DNA of 64,000 nt from an uncultured Synechococcales cyanobacterium (GTDB lineage Bacteria; Cyanobacteriota; Cyanobacteriia; Thermosynechococcales; Thermosynechococcaceae). Location of the stretch: the NCBI GenBank assembly GCA_902806435.1, contig CADCWO010000165.1:36304-100303 (forward strand). The letters run 5' to 3'. The notes under the pieces are model-generated. The model saw only the letters and a list, made by a program, of their open reading frames with translations. It was not told the origin of the DNA and searched no databases. A program made the translations under genes and the position numbers. This document shows, in pieces, positions 46,691 to 55,768 of the stretch. Within the stretch, counting starts at the first letter, position 1. Every line of letters begins with the position of its first letter.

Positions 46691-49175
46691 GGGGATCAAC
46701 GTCAACAGTCAATCGGACCGTTGGGGGGAGCAGCGATCGCAATTGAGCCACCGGGAGAAGCACGGGTTCCGGCGGGGAAGGCGGAAGCTTCAACAAAATT
46801 TGCCAGCGATAGCGGCCAGCTATGCGAAGGATAGTAGCAGGTGCCGGGCCTAGGAGTTCCCATAGATTAGATGAATCAGGTTGGGTGTGCAGGCATTGTG
46901 CTAGGGCTTGTGCCGTAGTTTGCACGGCTTCTGCCTCCGGACTACTCAATCGCAGGAGAATCAACTGGCCATAGGGAGGATAGTTTAACCCAGCCCGCTG
47001 TTGAAGCTCTGCGGCAATAAACGATGCAGAATCATAGCGTTGCACAGCCTGTATCACTGGGTGCTCTGGAGTGTAGGTCTGGACAATCACCCGGCCAGGA
47101 TGATCTCCTCGGCCAGCACGTCCAGCAACCTGAGTCAACGTTTGAAAGGCTCGTTCACTGGCCCGGAAGTCTGGCAGGTTCAGTAACCCATCCGCCGCGA
47201 TCACGCCTACTGTTCTTACTTGGGGCAAGTCAATTCCTTTGGTGAGCATTTGGGTACCCACCAGCAGATCAGCTTCGCCCTGGGCAAAGCGGCTGAGCAG
47301 TGCCCGATGGGAGCCTTTAGCCCGAGTCGTGTCACTATCAAACCGGATCAATCGTAGATCGGGGAATTGCTGCGCTAGCTCTTGAACTACCCGCTGAGTA
47401 CCACTGCCAAAATGCTTGAAGTAGGGTGAACTACAATTAGGACAGCAAGGGGGTTGGAGGCGGCTGTAGTTGCAGTAGTGGCAGCGCAGTAAGGGCCGGG
47501 CTGTTACCTGAGTGTGATGATAGGTCAAGGAAACGTCACAATTTGGACACTGCATCGCCTGGCCGCAACTACGACATGAAACAAACGTACTGTGGCCGCG
47601 ACGATGGATAAACAGTAAACCCTGCTGCCCTTGCATTTGTAATTGCTGGAGCGCCTCGGCTAGTGTACGGCTAAAGATGGAGCGGTTGCCCTGCTGTAGC
47701 TCTTGGCGCATATCAATGACTTCAACCGGTGGCATCGGTCGCGAGTGAATCCGCTCTGGTAAAGAAAGGTAGTAGGTTGGAACGCTAGTCGGCTCCTGCA
47801 CGGTGACCCAGGTTTCTAAGGATGGTGTGGCAGAACCACAGACGAGAGGACAATTCTCTAGCTGCGCTCGCCAGGTAGCAACTGTGCGGGCGTGATAACA
47901 AGGAGGCGGTTGGTCCTGCTTAAAGCCACCATCGTGCTCTTCATCTAAAATAACTAAGCCCAAATGCGGTAAGGGCACAAACACCGCAGAACGTGTCCCA
48001 ATCACAACTTGCGGCACACCCCTCAGGAGCTGACGCCAAGTATCGTAACGTTCGCCATCAGAAAGCGCACTGTGATAAACACAAACTTTTGCCCCAAACC
48101 GCGCTCGGAAGCGATCAGTCAATTGGGGGGTCAAGCCAATTTCTGGAACCAGTACCAAAGCAGACTGGCCCCCCGCTAACACCGGTGCGATCGCCTGTAA
48201 ATATACTTCTGTCTTACCGGAGCCGGTGACACCATGGAGCAGTAACTGGGCAAAACCGTTCAAGCCAGTGATCGTATTGAGTGCTTTGGCTTGGGCAGAG
48301 GTCAGCGTCTGAGGCTGATCCGCTCCTGGAATAGGACTTGATTCCAAACGCAGGACCTGCCGGGATTGGAGTACTACACAACCTTTTTGCTCTAGAGCTT
48401 TCAGCATTGAGGCACTCGTTTTACAAGTTTGTAGCAAATCCTGTAGCCACAGATCGCCCCCCCGTTGTTTCAGTACTTCCAAGACTTCCCGCTGCCGAGG
48501 GGTGATCGTATCAGGAATGGCAAGCAAGGTAACCGCCGTGCGTAGCTTGGGCTGAGTGTTGCCCTGCGGCTTCAAGTAGCTCTGCACCCAGCCTCGCTGC
48601 AATAATTCTCGTAGTCCTAGCTGGGCCCCCCGGACTTGGCTTTGGAGAAACTTCCAACTGTAGTCTTGGCTGGGGGTTGCCTGCAGAAGCGCCAAGATTT
48701 GCTGAGCAGCTGGGCTCAAAAAGTCTGTCACGCCAGCTGGTAGCTCCGTCCCAACCAACTGGATCCGGCGTTGCGATCGCCCCAGCAGCCCAGGAGGTAA
48801 AGCCACCCGAATTGCTTGGATCAAGGGAGTATGGTAGTACTGGGCAACTCGCTGCAATAACACCCAGTAGGTAGGGGCAAAGAAGCCAGTAGTAATAACC
48901 TCTGTAACTGGTTTAATCTGTGCTGGATCTAACTCACTGGGTAACGCTGTGACCAGTCGGATCGCGATCGCCCCCAATTGCTGCGACCCAAAAGGAACGC
49001 TGAGAATGTCGCCGGGGCGTACTTCTAGGTTTGGGGGCAACCGGTAGGTAAACAGTTCCTGAGTACCTGGGCAATCAACTAGTACCTCTATCCATCGCTG
49101 TGGTGCACCTATGTTGTAGCTACCATCAAGCTCAGCAACAACAGGGCCAGCAATTCTAGAGCTAATGGTAGACAT
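46677..49175 (-). CDS. priA: Primosomal protein N' (replication restart helicase)
   Basis: 832 aa. PriA reloads the replisome at stalled forks. An N-terminal DNA-binding domain (VLVDCPGTQELFTYRLPPNL) is followed by helicase motifs: Walker A HGVTGSGKTEVYLQA, DEEH box LVILDEEHDGGFKQDQPP, zinc-binding cysteines (SCRSCGQAMQCPNCDVS, CHYCNYSRLQPPCCPNC) and motif VI QVAGRAGRGDHPG. Full length. Convergent with the fasciclin gene (14-bp overlap) and divergent from the sigma factor. Confidence 0.96.
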   Translation of the reverse strand: MSTISSRIAGPVVAELDGSYNIGAPQRWIEVLVDCPGTQELFTYRLPPNLEVRPGDILSVPFGSQQLGAIAIRLVTALPSELDPAQIKPVTEVITTGFFAPTYWVLLQRVAQYYHTPLIQAIRVALPPGLLGRSQRRIQLVGTELPAGVTDFLSPAAQQILALLQATPSQDYSWKFLQSQVRGAQLGLRELLQRGWVQSYLKPQGNTQPKLRTAVTLLAIPDTITPRQREVLEVLKQRGGDLWLQDLLQTCKTSASMLKALEQKGCVVLQSRQVLRLESSPIPGADQPQTLTSAQAKALNTITGLNGFAQLLLHGVTGSGKTEVYLQAIAPVLAGGQSALVLVPEIGLTPQLTDRFRARFGAKVCVYHSALSDGERYDTWRQLLRGVPQVVIGTRSAVFVPLPHLGLVILDEEHDGGFKQDQPPPCYHARTVATWRAQLENCPLVCGSATPSLETWVTVQEPTSVPTYYLSLPERIHSRPMPPVEVIDMRQELQQGNRSIFSRTLAEALQQLQMQGQQGLLFIHRRGHSTFVSCRSCGQAMQCPNCDVSLTYHHTQVTARPLLRCHYCNYSRLQPPCCPNCSSPYFKHFGSGTQRVVQELAQQFPDLRLIRFDSDTTRAKGSHRALLSRFAQGEADLLVGTQMLTKGIDLPQVRTVGVIAADGLLNLPDFRASERAFQTLTQVAGRAGRGDHPGRVIVQTYTPEHPVIQAVQRYDSASFIAAELQQRAGLNYPPYGQLILLRLSSPEAEAVQTTAQALAQCLHTQPDSSNLWELLGPAPATILRIAGRYRWQILLKLPPSPPEPVLLPVAQLRSLLPPTVRLTVDVDPLTLL

Positions 49176-49578
49176 TCGTATAGTCTATGAGCGATAAACT
49201 TTTCTCAGCCTAGGCGATCCATCTGCCAGTCGCCAAGCTACTCAGGATCTTCTATCCTTCCCTTGATAGAGAGATAAAATTAATATTTATGAGATTGTGT
49301 TTTTATCACAAAACAGCTTTGATCTGGTAGAGAAAGCAACCCCACTCCAGCTTTACACCATAATCGTCAACCTGTTTTCAATTTGCGTTCCCAGCCCAAG
49401 ACGGGTTCTTATCTCAGCTACTGCTGGACTGTCCTTGATCTAAACATATTTTGCTCAAGCTGGATTTGATTTTTGTCGACACTAATATTTAGAGGTACTT
49501 GAGCAATCAAGTATTCTTGGAACTATTGTTCTTAGTAAGTCTTAATAACTAGCTAACTTTATTAATAATTAAAATTCT
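49176..49578. promoter_or_regulatory. 403-bp AT-rich divergent leader with a perfect palindrome
   Basis: Between priA (reverse) and the sigma factor (forward). It contains the inverted repeat TACTTGA-GCAA-TCAAGTA at 49496-49513, 66 bp before the sigma gene. The last about 40 bp before the ATG are almost pure A/T with no Shine-Dalgarno sequence. A regulated promoter for the sigma factor is likely. Confidence 0.5.
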
Positions 49579-50694
49579 ATGCCTGGAATAAAAAGCCATC
49601 CTACTACCGATGTTTTCTCTGAGCCAGAAATAACCGAGTCACAGCTAGGAGAATCATTTGCCTCAGATGAGGTAGAGGCTAATCCAGCGGCAGATCGACT
49701 CGATGGTTTAGCGGCTAGTCGCTCCTTGGGCTACAGCAAGACGGTTTCAGATGATGCGGTAGGTGCCTTCTTTAAAGAAATGTCCCGCTACCCCTTGCTG
49801 AAGCCAAGTGAAGAGGTGGAATTAGCTCGTTGCGTTCAGAGCCTGGTTGAATTTGAAGCCCTTAAAGACCGCCTGCAGGGTGAGTTTGGTCAGCCACCAA
49901 CCCATACAGAGCTGGCGAAGGCAATGAACTTAACGGAGCGTCAGCTAGACATTTACCTGTACCGGGGCCAGGTAGCCAAGCGCAAGATGATTCGCTCTAA
50001 CCTCCGGTTAGTAGTTTCAATTGCCAAACGATATCTCAACCGGGGAGTCCCTTTTTTGGACCTGATTCAAGAGGGAGCATTAGGATTAAACCGCGCTACA
50101 GAGAAGTTTGATCCTGAAAAAGGATTCAAATTCTCTACTTATGCTTACTGGTGGATTCGCCAAGGGATTACGCGGGCGATCGCTAACAACGCCCGTATGA
50201 TTCGGCTACCGATCCACATTGTGGAAAAGCTTAACAAATTAAAGAAAACATACCGATATCTGAAGAGAGAGCTAGGCCGCAATCCAACCGAACCAGAACT
50301 AGCAGCAGCAGCTGATGTTCCTCAAGATCAGTTACAGATGCTCCAGCAGGTGAGGCAGCAAGCGCTTTCGCTAAATCACCGAATTGGTAAAGAAGAAGAT
50401 ACAGAACTGATGGATTTACTAGAGGATGAAGCTACTCAAACTCCAGAAAAGCAAATGAACGACACTATGCTTCGTCAGGAGATCTTTCAGGTGTTAAGCA
50501 CGGTACTGACAGAACGGGAGAAAGATGTGATCGCATTGCGCTACGGTCTGAGCGGTGGGCAACCACGTACCTTAGAAGAAGTCAGTCACAGCTTTGCACT
50601 TTCGCGCGAACGGGTTCGACAAATTCAAACTAAAGCACTACGTAAGCTACGGCGGACAAAGGTCATTGAGCGTTTGCAAGGTTGGTTAATCTGA
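49579..50694 (+). CDS. Group 2 RNA polymerase sigma-70 factor
   Basis: 371 aa. It lacks the region 1.1 of the principal sigma factor and starts region 1.2 at DDAVGAFFKEMSRYPLLKP. Region 2 is intact (RLVVSIAKRYLNRGVPFLDL, FDPEKGFKFSTYAYWWIRQ for -10 recognition), region 3 follows (RMIRLPIHIVEKLNKLKK) and region 4 carries the -35 helix-turn-helix (RTLEEVSHSFALSRERVRQ). This is a non-essential, stress- or circadian-type sigma of the SigB-SigE group; which one cannot be assigned. No ribosome-binding site is visible. NIF3 follows five bases after the stop. Confidence 0.93.
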   Translation: MPGIKSHPTTDVFSEPEITESQLGESFASDEVEANPAADRLDGLAASRSLGYSKTVSDDAVGAFFKEMSRYPLLKPSEEVELARCVQSLVEFEALKDRLQGEFGQPPTHTELAKAMNLTERQLDIYLYRGQVAKRKMIRSNLRLVVSIAKRYLNRGVPFLDLIQEGALGLNRATEKFDPEKGFKFSTYAYWWIRQGITRAIANNARMIRLPIHIVEKLNKLKKTYRYLKRELGRNPTEPELAAAADVPQDQLQMLQQVRQQALSLNHRIGKEEDTELMDLLEDEATQTPEKQMNDTMLRQEIFQVLSTVLTEREKDVIALRYGLSGGQPRTLEEVSHSFALSRERVRQIQTKALRKLRRTKVIERLQGWLI

Positions 50695-50699
50695 GTTTT

Positions 50700-51503
50700 A
50701 TGGTGATTGCTGACTTAGTCGCTTGGTTTGAAACCTGGTCAGATCCAGCTTGGCAAGAAAATTGGGATAACTGCGGTTGGCAGGTTGAACCGGGGGTTCT
50801 TAACCAACCAGCTCGAGTACTAGTGTGTTTAACCCCAACCCTAGCTGTGCTCCAGGAAGCACTGGTGCTGGAAGCTAACTTAATTTTTGCCCACCACCCG
50901 TTGATTTTTACTCCCCTTAAATCTTTACAGGTAAAAGATGGGGGGGGTGGCAAAATGATCGGGCTAGCATTCCAACATCAAATTGGTATCTACAGTGCTC
51001 ATACTAACTTCGATCAAGTAACCGACGGTACTGCCCATGTTTTAGCGCAACTGCTTGCTCTGCAAGAAATGCAGCCACTAGTACCAACCCATAATGGTCA
51101 AGGATATGGTCGCGTCGGCCATTTGCCATTTGCCTTGACTTTGCGGGCCCTGCTAGATCAAATTCAAGTCCAGCTTCAGCCAACACAATTATGTTACTCT
51201 CCGGCCTTGGAGACCCAAGTGATCCAGAAAGTTGCTGTTCTAGGTGGGTCAGGGGCAAGTTACATTACAGCCGCTGTGAATGCTGGGGCTGAAGCTTATT
51301 TAACTTCTGACTGCAAGTTTCACCAGTTTCAAGCTAGTCGTGACCAGGGGTTGGTGTTAATTGATGCCGGACACTATGCGACGGAACGGCCCGCTTGTGA
51401 GCGGCTGGTTCAAAAGTTGATCACATGGGGAGTGGAGTGGGCAAAGCTTGCTCAGTCGGACGAAGACTTCCGGCAGCTACACTACGCTCCAGAACGCTAC
51501 TGA
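50700..51503 (+). CDS. NIF3/DUF34 family dinuclear metal protein
   Basis: 267 aa from ATG 50700. The NIF3 fold binds two metals through His, Asp and Glu residues, visible as FAHHPLIFTPL, YSAHTNFDQV and DAGHYATERPACERL. The first segment (NWDNCGWQVEPG) is also typical. The family is nearly universal; a GTP cyclohydrolase-like or NAD(P)HX-related activity has been suggested, but its role is unsettled. The frame is open to a TTG overlapping the sigma gene; ATG 50700, five bases after the sigma stop, is preferred. Probably cotranscribed with the sigma factor. Confidence 0.88.
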   Translation: MVIADLVAWFETWSDPAWQENWDNCGWQVEPGVLNQPARVLVCLTPTLAVLQEALVLEANLIFAHHPLIFTPLKSLQVKDGGGGKMIGLAFQHQIGIYSAHTNFDQVTDGTAHVLAQLLALQEMQPLVPTHNGQGYGRVGHLPFALTLRALLDQIQVQLQPTQLCYSPALETQVIQKVAVLGGSGASYITAAVNAGAEAYLTSDCKFHQFQASRDQGLVLIDAGHYATERPACERLVQKLITWGVEWAKLAQSDEDFRQLHYAPERY

Positions 51504-52438
51504 TGAATCCGTGCTGCTTTCAACATGTGGTAGGCAATGATCAGCTGCGTGAGAGCTAGGGGATAACTTTGAAGTTCTTCGCCGGTAGTACCGATCACTT
51601 TGCCGAGGGTGGAGTTAGCATCTGTACTACAAAAGGACCACAAGTTAGGCATTTCGCTACAGATCATCTTTTCTAAACCTCTAACCTGCTCGTTAGTAGC
51701 ATGGCTGTCAATTTCTAGGACATCCACAGGCTTGCCCATATCCCGATCTAAGTCTAGGCGCATAGCTGACTGAGAGTCACCGTTGCTGGGGCTGACAATC
51801 CTTGCAAAATCCGGGTGCGGGATCGTTGGCCTGAGGATTAACCGGGCGTTGAGGATGGAGGTGTTCTCGTCAGCCGCCTCACAGGGAGGATAAAAACTGA
51901 CCACTAAGTCTGCCCACTGGCGTTGAGGCCGGATAAACGCCTCTGAGTCTGGCTCGCGCTTTTTGAGATCAGCGATCACCTGATCTTCTGTATACCCCCG
52001 CTTCATCGTATCCCGCTTCACCTTCCACTTCGTCCGTAACGATTCCGGTGGTGCCAGGTAAACCTTGACGTCGTAGTAGTCGCGCAGGCCGCGAGTCGAA
52101 TACCCCAGCAGCCCTTCCACCACCACAAACTGGTTGGGTTTGATGTACTCTGGCGGATCAAATGTCCCCGTATGGTGGTTGTAGATTGGCTTAAGGATTG
52201 GCTGCCCAGTCCGTAGCAGAGATAGGTGCTGCTGCATGATGTCTAGGTAGTTGCAATCAGGATGAAGGGCGGTGATGCCTCGCTCTGAGCGCTGGGTGCG
52301 ATCGTAGCGATGGTAGTCATCCGTACAAATCACCGTAACGTTCTCTTGACCCAAAACCTGAGCAATGCCCTTAGTTAGCGTTGTTTTACCAGCTGCGCTG
52401 TCACCAACGAAGCCAAGAATGATCGGACGATGGCTCAT
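51497..52438 (-). CDS. Phosphoribulokinase/uridine kinase-family P-loop kinase (PRK-like paralogue)
   Basis: 313 aa from ATG 52438, set by GGAGG five bases upstream (the open frame runs 32 codons further). The P-loop is GFVGDSAAGKTTLTKGI, followed by VICTDDYHRYDRTQRSERG with the catalytic Asp, and ILKPIYNHHTGTFDPPEYI as in PRK. It differs from cyanobacterial Calvin-cycle PRK: the regulatory Cys in the P-loop is missing (Ala-Ala instead of GCGK), and the C-terminal half is divergent. It may use another sugar phosphate or nucleoside. Its end overlaps convergent NIF3 by 7 bp. Confidence 0.82.
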   Translation of the reverse strand: MSHRPIILGFVGDSAAGKTTLTKGIAQVLGQENVTVICTDDYHRYDRTQRSERGITALHPDCNYLDIMQQHLSLLRTGQPILKPIYNHHTGTFDPPEYIKPNQFVVVEGLLGYSTRGLRDYYDVKVYLAPPESLRTKWKVKRDTMKRGYTEDQVIADLKKREPDSEAFIRPQRQWADLVVSFYPPCEAADENTSILNARLILRPTIPHPDFARIVSPSNGDSQSAMRLDLDRDMGKPVDVLEIDSHATNEQVRGLEKMICSEMPNLWSFCSTDANSTLGKVIGTTGEELQSYPLALTQLIIAYHMLKAARIHQ

Positions 52439-52548
52439 GATTCCTCCGGGGCAAAGGTGATAGTACTGGACAATATTTAATAGTTTACTTTGAGGAGAAA
52501 CAATCCAGATCAACTGTCTTCTCCCACAAGTCAACTCATTGAGTATCT

Positions 52549-53373
52549 TTAAATTCTTGACACAGCCTGCTTCAGTTGGCTCAGTAAAGATAAAGGAAGA
52601 TGTAGGGAATTAAGGTTGTGAAAGCTAGCACCTTTAGCATTTGGCTTAGGGCCGTGGTAGTCACTGCCACCCGTCATTAATAGGCCGTAGTGGCGACACA
52701 ACTGCTCAAGATTTTGTTGCTGAGTTGGCGTGTGGCTGGGATGGTAAACCTCAACGCCCATTAAGCCAGCGGCAACCAGCTCACTTAACACTTCCTCAAC
52801 CTTCCCGCCCCGGAACAAGTAGGGATGTGCCCACACAGGCACTGCCCCACAAGACCGCAGTAGGGCGATACCTTCGACACTAGAAAATTTTTCGTAATGC
52901 ACGTAAGCAACTTTGTCATCACCAAGTAGCCGCTCGAAGGCTTCTCGTGAGGACCGGACATAACCCGCTTTCACTAAGGCGGTTGCGATGTGAGGTCGTC
53001 CAGGAGCCATTCCTTCACCTAGAACAGGCAAGTGAATCGGGTAACCCAGCTTTGCTAGCTTTGCTGCAATCTTTTGAGCACGACGTTGGCGACCTTTTCT
53101 ACACTCAGTTAAGGGCGCACGCAGCTTATTTTGATCAGGATAAAAACCCAGGATATGCAGAGAGCGGCTGTTATGGGCTGTGCTAAGTTCTAAACCTGGC
53201 ACAATTTCTAAGTTGTAGACTTTAGCAGCAGCAAAGGCTTCATCCCAGCCAGAGACGGTGTCATGGTCAGTGATTGCTAAGGCGTACACTCCAACACTAA
53301 CCGCAACCTGAACCAGTTCAGCCGGGGTCAGCCTACCATCAGAATAGGTGGTATGACAGTGAAGGTCTAACAT
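52549..53373 (-). CDS. PHP-domain phosphoesterase (RNase AM/YciV-like)
   Basis: 274 aa. The PHP metal-binding motifs are in order: LDLHCHTTYSDGRLTP, YALAITDHDTVSG, LELSTAHNSRSLHILGFY, VWAHPYLF and the final GGSDYHGP. This branch contains 5'-3' exoribonuclease and 3',5'-nucleotide bisphosphate phosphatase activities (YciV/TrpH), acting on short oligonucleotides or pAp. Full length. It lies upstream of the PRK-like gene on the same strand, with a 110-bp gap. Confidence 0.9.
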   Translation of the reverse strand: MLDLHCHTTYSDGRLTPAELVQVAVSVGVYALAITDHDTVSGWDEAFAAAKVYNLEIVPGLELSTAHNSRSLHILGFYPDQNKLRAPLTECRKGRQRRAQKIAAKLAKLGYPIHLPVLGEGMAPGRPHIATALVKAGYVRSSREAFERLLGDDKVAYVHYEKFSSVEGIALLRSCGAVPVWAHPYLFRGGKVEEVLSELVAAGLMGVEVYHPSHTPTQQQNLEQLCRHYGLLMTGGSDYHGPKPNAKGASFHNLNSLHLPLSLLSQLKQAVSRI

Positions 53374-53849
53374 ACCTTATATTGTCGCATCCCCTTAGAC
53401 TGGTGATACGGAACCTTGGACGCTGCCGGGATGAGAGGGTAACGTTCTAGATAAGTTGATCAGTGTCAAATCGCGTGTCTAAATTCATAGCAGTTGATCA
53501 ACCGTCCTATCACGACATCAAGTAGCAAAATGGATCTGGAAAAACAAATCGTTTTGCGTGCAGCCTTTTGATGCGTGTTCGTAAAGTTAAGTGTTTATGT
53601 TCAAGAACTTGTCTGATAGAAGATTATTGCTATCCCATTGCTTCTCTCGCAACTGATCAACTGGTCTAGAAAGTCACCCATCATTTCAACCTGCTCAGGA
53701 ACTTTATTGAGGCTCAACCTTACTCAAAATCAATTATTAAGGTTCTCGATAGAAAATGACACCGTCATTTCAGGGCAACCTTCGAGTGAAAGCTATTATA
53801 GGTGTCTAATAGAATTTGGATAGAGTCCTTAGACCTCTTCTAGATCTCC
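53374..53849. promoter_or_regulatory. 476-bp divergent region with a 17-bp palindrome before the Fur-family gene
   Basis: Contains a perfect inverted repeat AAATGAC-ACC-GTCATTT at 53754-53770, 80 bp before the regulator start, and a TATTAT hexamer at 53794-53799 that could be its -10. The palindrome would then overlap the -35 position, as expected for an autoregulatory operator. A 61-codon open frame at 53638-53823 is not convincing. Nothing else is seen. Confidence 0.5.
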
Positions 53850-54248
53850 ATGAAAGCTCAGCGAACCCGTAGTCAAGAAAGAATTTTAAAGCTGCTCAGA
53901 AGGTTGAACCTGGCACTTTCGGCTCAAGAGCTTTACGTTGAGCTACGAAGTCGTGAGCAGGCGATGGGGCTAGCGACAGTTTATCGAGCTTTAGAAGCAC
54001 TTAAGCTTGAAGGTGTGGTTCAGGCACGGGTAGTAGCAGGTGGTGAGTCACTTTACAGTTTGGTTCAGGAAGATAAGCACCACCTGACCTGTCTTCAGTG
54101 CGGAACATCTATTCCTGTTGATGATTGCCCAGTACATGAACTAGAAGCACAGCTTCGAGCCTCCAAACGCTTTGAAATTTATTACCACACGTTAGAGTTC
54201 TTTGGTGTCTGCGCTCCCTGCCAACTGCAGCAACAACCTGGAGCTTGA
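53850..54248 (+). CDS. Fur-family metalloregulator, probably Zur-type
   Basis: 132 aa. The winged-helix part (residues 1-75) is short at the N-terminus compared with Fur (LSAQELYVELRSREQAMGLA, TVYRALEALKLEGVVQARVV). The dimerisation domain carries two CxxC pairs for structural zinc (HHLTCLQCGTSI and FFGVCAPCQL) and regulatory-site histidines (VQEDKHHLTC, YYHTLEFFG). The sequence pattern HTLEFFGVCAPCQ points to the cyanobacterial Zur/FurB group more than FurA or PerR, but I am not certain. A palindrome lies near its promoter; a hairpin follows. Confidence 0.85.
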   Translation: MKAQRTRSQERILKLLRRLNLALSAQELYVELRSREQAMGLATVYRALEALKLEGVVQARVVAGGESLYSLVQEDKHHLTCLQCGTSIPVDDCPVHELEAQLRASKRFEIYYHTLEFFGVCAPCQLQQQPGA

Positions 54249-54268
54249 TCCTTCAAGCCAATACGCAG

Positions 54269-54297
54269 CAAAGTAGCCAATGTGCTGAGCTACTTTG
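54269..54297. terminator. Hairpin between convergent regulator and protease genes
   Basis: A 9-bp perfect stem (54269-54277 CAAAGTAGC and 54289-54297 GCTACTTTG) with an 11-nt loop, 21 bp after the Fur-family stop. There is no clear T-tract on either side, so it is a weak terminator or 3'-end stabiliser. Confidence 0.4.
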
Positions 54298-54334
54298 TGC
54301 CGGATAAGACTCTAACTAGTTATAGACCGCACAG

Positions 54335-55648
54335 CTAGTTTTTGGAGGCAGCACTGGGTGAAGACTGCGCTTGGTTACCGCGCTGGGCAGCAATCCGCTC
54401 CCCAAGAACATCTAACGCCTTGACGCACTGCAAATCTGCTGTTGAACAGAGGGCGTTGCTATTGCCGGTGAATAGTTTTTCTCGTTGGGCAGTCGTTAGT
54501 TTGACTGGAATATCTGGGGCAATACCTTTGTGGTTAATGTCGCGGCCCTTAGGAGTAAAGTATTTTGCGATCGTGACAGCCATACCTGAACCATCACCCA
54601 GAGGATGGACAGACTGTACTAAGCCCTTACCAAAAGTTTTATTACCTACTAGAACGGCCCGTTTATTATCTTGCAGGGCACCGGCCAGAATTTCACTAGC
54701 GCTCGCTGAACCTTCGTCTACTAAAACAACTAAAGGTTTATCTGTCAGATTATTGCGTCGTGCTTGAGAGCGTTCTCTAGTCCCTTGACGATCCACAACA
54801 GAAACAATAGTGCCTTTCTTGAGCCACATCCGGGCAATCTCAGTGCTAGAGGAGAGTAGCCCACCGGGGTTAGTCCGCAAGTCTAAGACAAAGCCCGCAA
54901 CGTTTCGCTGATTTGCCGTCTGAATTGCTTGGCGCATTTCAGTGGCAGCATTGGCACTGAATTGAATCAGACGAATATGGGCAACTTCTCCCATATTCGT
55001 TTTGCGGTAGCTGGCGCGAACCGGGTGAATCTCAATTTGAGCTCGCGTGATTTTGAAGTTTAAAGGCTTATTGTTGCGGAGCACGGTCAATTTGACCTGT
55101 GTACCAGCAGTGCCACGAATTAAACCAACGGCATCATTGACATCCATCCCCTGGGTGCTTTTGCCATCGATTTGAGTGATCACATCTTTCGCTAAAATTC
55201 CAGCCTTGAACGCCGGGCTTTCCTCAATCGGAGAAACTACTGTGATCTTCTTTGTTTTTTCATCTTGGGTAATCGTAATTCCCACCCCCGTTAGTTCTCC
55301 AGAGGTGTCAATCTGCATTGACTTGAACTGCTCTGGATTCATAAACCGAGTATAGGGATCATCCAGCTTCTTCAACATTGCCTGAACAGCTTTATAGGCA
55401 TCTTCACGGCTGGTATATTCTCGGTTAAGGTATTGCTTCCGAACGGCTTGCCAGTCGTTACCATTGAATGTGGCATCTACATAATCTTGGTTGATAACTT
55501 GCCACACTTCATCAATAACTTCTTTTGGACTCTGTTGTAGCCCTGCTAGACTTTTAGAAAATCGGATTCCAGCACCTGCGAGCGTTACAGCAGTGGCGAG
55601 AACTGCTGTTGTTCCAACAACGACGAGCCCACGTTTTGTCAATGCCAT
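54335..55648 (-). CDS. Carboxyl-terminal processing protease (S41 family)
   Basis: 437 aa, exported (signal peptide or anchor residues 1-28: VVVGTTAVLATAVTLAGAGI). A helical N-terminal part is followed by a PDZ domain (about 95-180; GELTGVGITITQDEKTKKIT) and the S41 peptidase domain with the catalytic Ser in VDEGSASASEILAGAL and Lys in GNKTFGKGLVQSVHPL. In cyanobacteria CtpA trims the D1 C-terminus, and CtpB and CtpC act elsewhere in the envelope; this one looks like the CtpB/CtpC branch. It lies downstream of ispG on the same strand (120-bp gap). Confidence 0.92.
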   Translation of the reverse strand: MALTKRGLVVVGTTAVLATAVTLAGAGIRFSKSLAGLQQSPKEVIDEVWQVINQDYVDATFNGNDWQAVRKQYLNREYTSREDAYKAVQAMLKKLDDPYTRFMNPEQFKSMQIDTSGELTGVGITITQDEKTKKITVVSPIEESPAFKAGILAKDVITQIDGKSTQGMDVNDAVGLIRGTAGTQVKLTVLRNNKPLNFKITRAQIEIHPVRASYRKTNMGEVAHIRLIQFSANAATEMRQAIQTANQRNVAGFVLDLRTNPGGLLSSSTEIARMWLKKGTIVSVVDRQGTRERSQARRNNLTDKPLVVLVDEGSASASEILAGALQDNKRAVLVGNKTFGKGLVQSVHPLGDGSGMAVTIAKYFTPKGRDINHKGIAPDIPVKLTTAQREKLFTGNSNALCSTADLQCVKALDVLGERIAAQRGNQAQSSPSAASKN

Positions 55649-55768
55649 ATATTTAATCGGCTGCTGAATCCAGAGATTATGCCCAATCTAGCATAGGTAA
55701 GTAATGCACAGGTTCAGTATGTTCACAGTCTGCAACTGTAGTTTTTAGCCGAACCATGCCTTAACTAT

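Noticed and set aside
51497..52438. Canonical Calvin-cycle prk
   Set aside because: The P-loop regulatory Cys is missing and the C-terminal half is divergent; called a PRK-like paralogue instead.
53638..53823. 61-codon open frame upstream of the Fur-family gene
   Set aside because: It covers the palindrome and promoter-like hexamer and has a non-protein-like composition.
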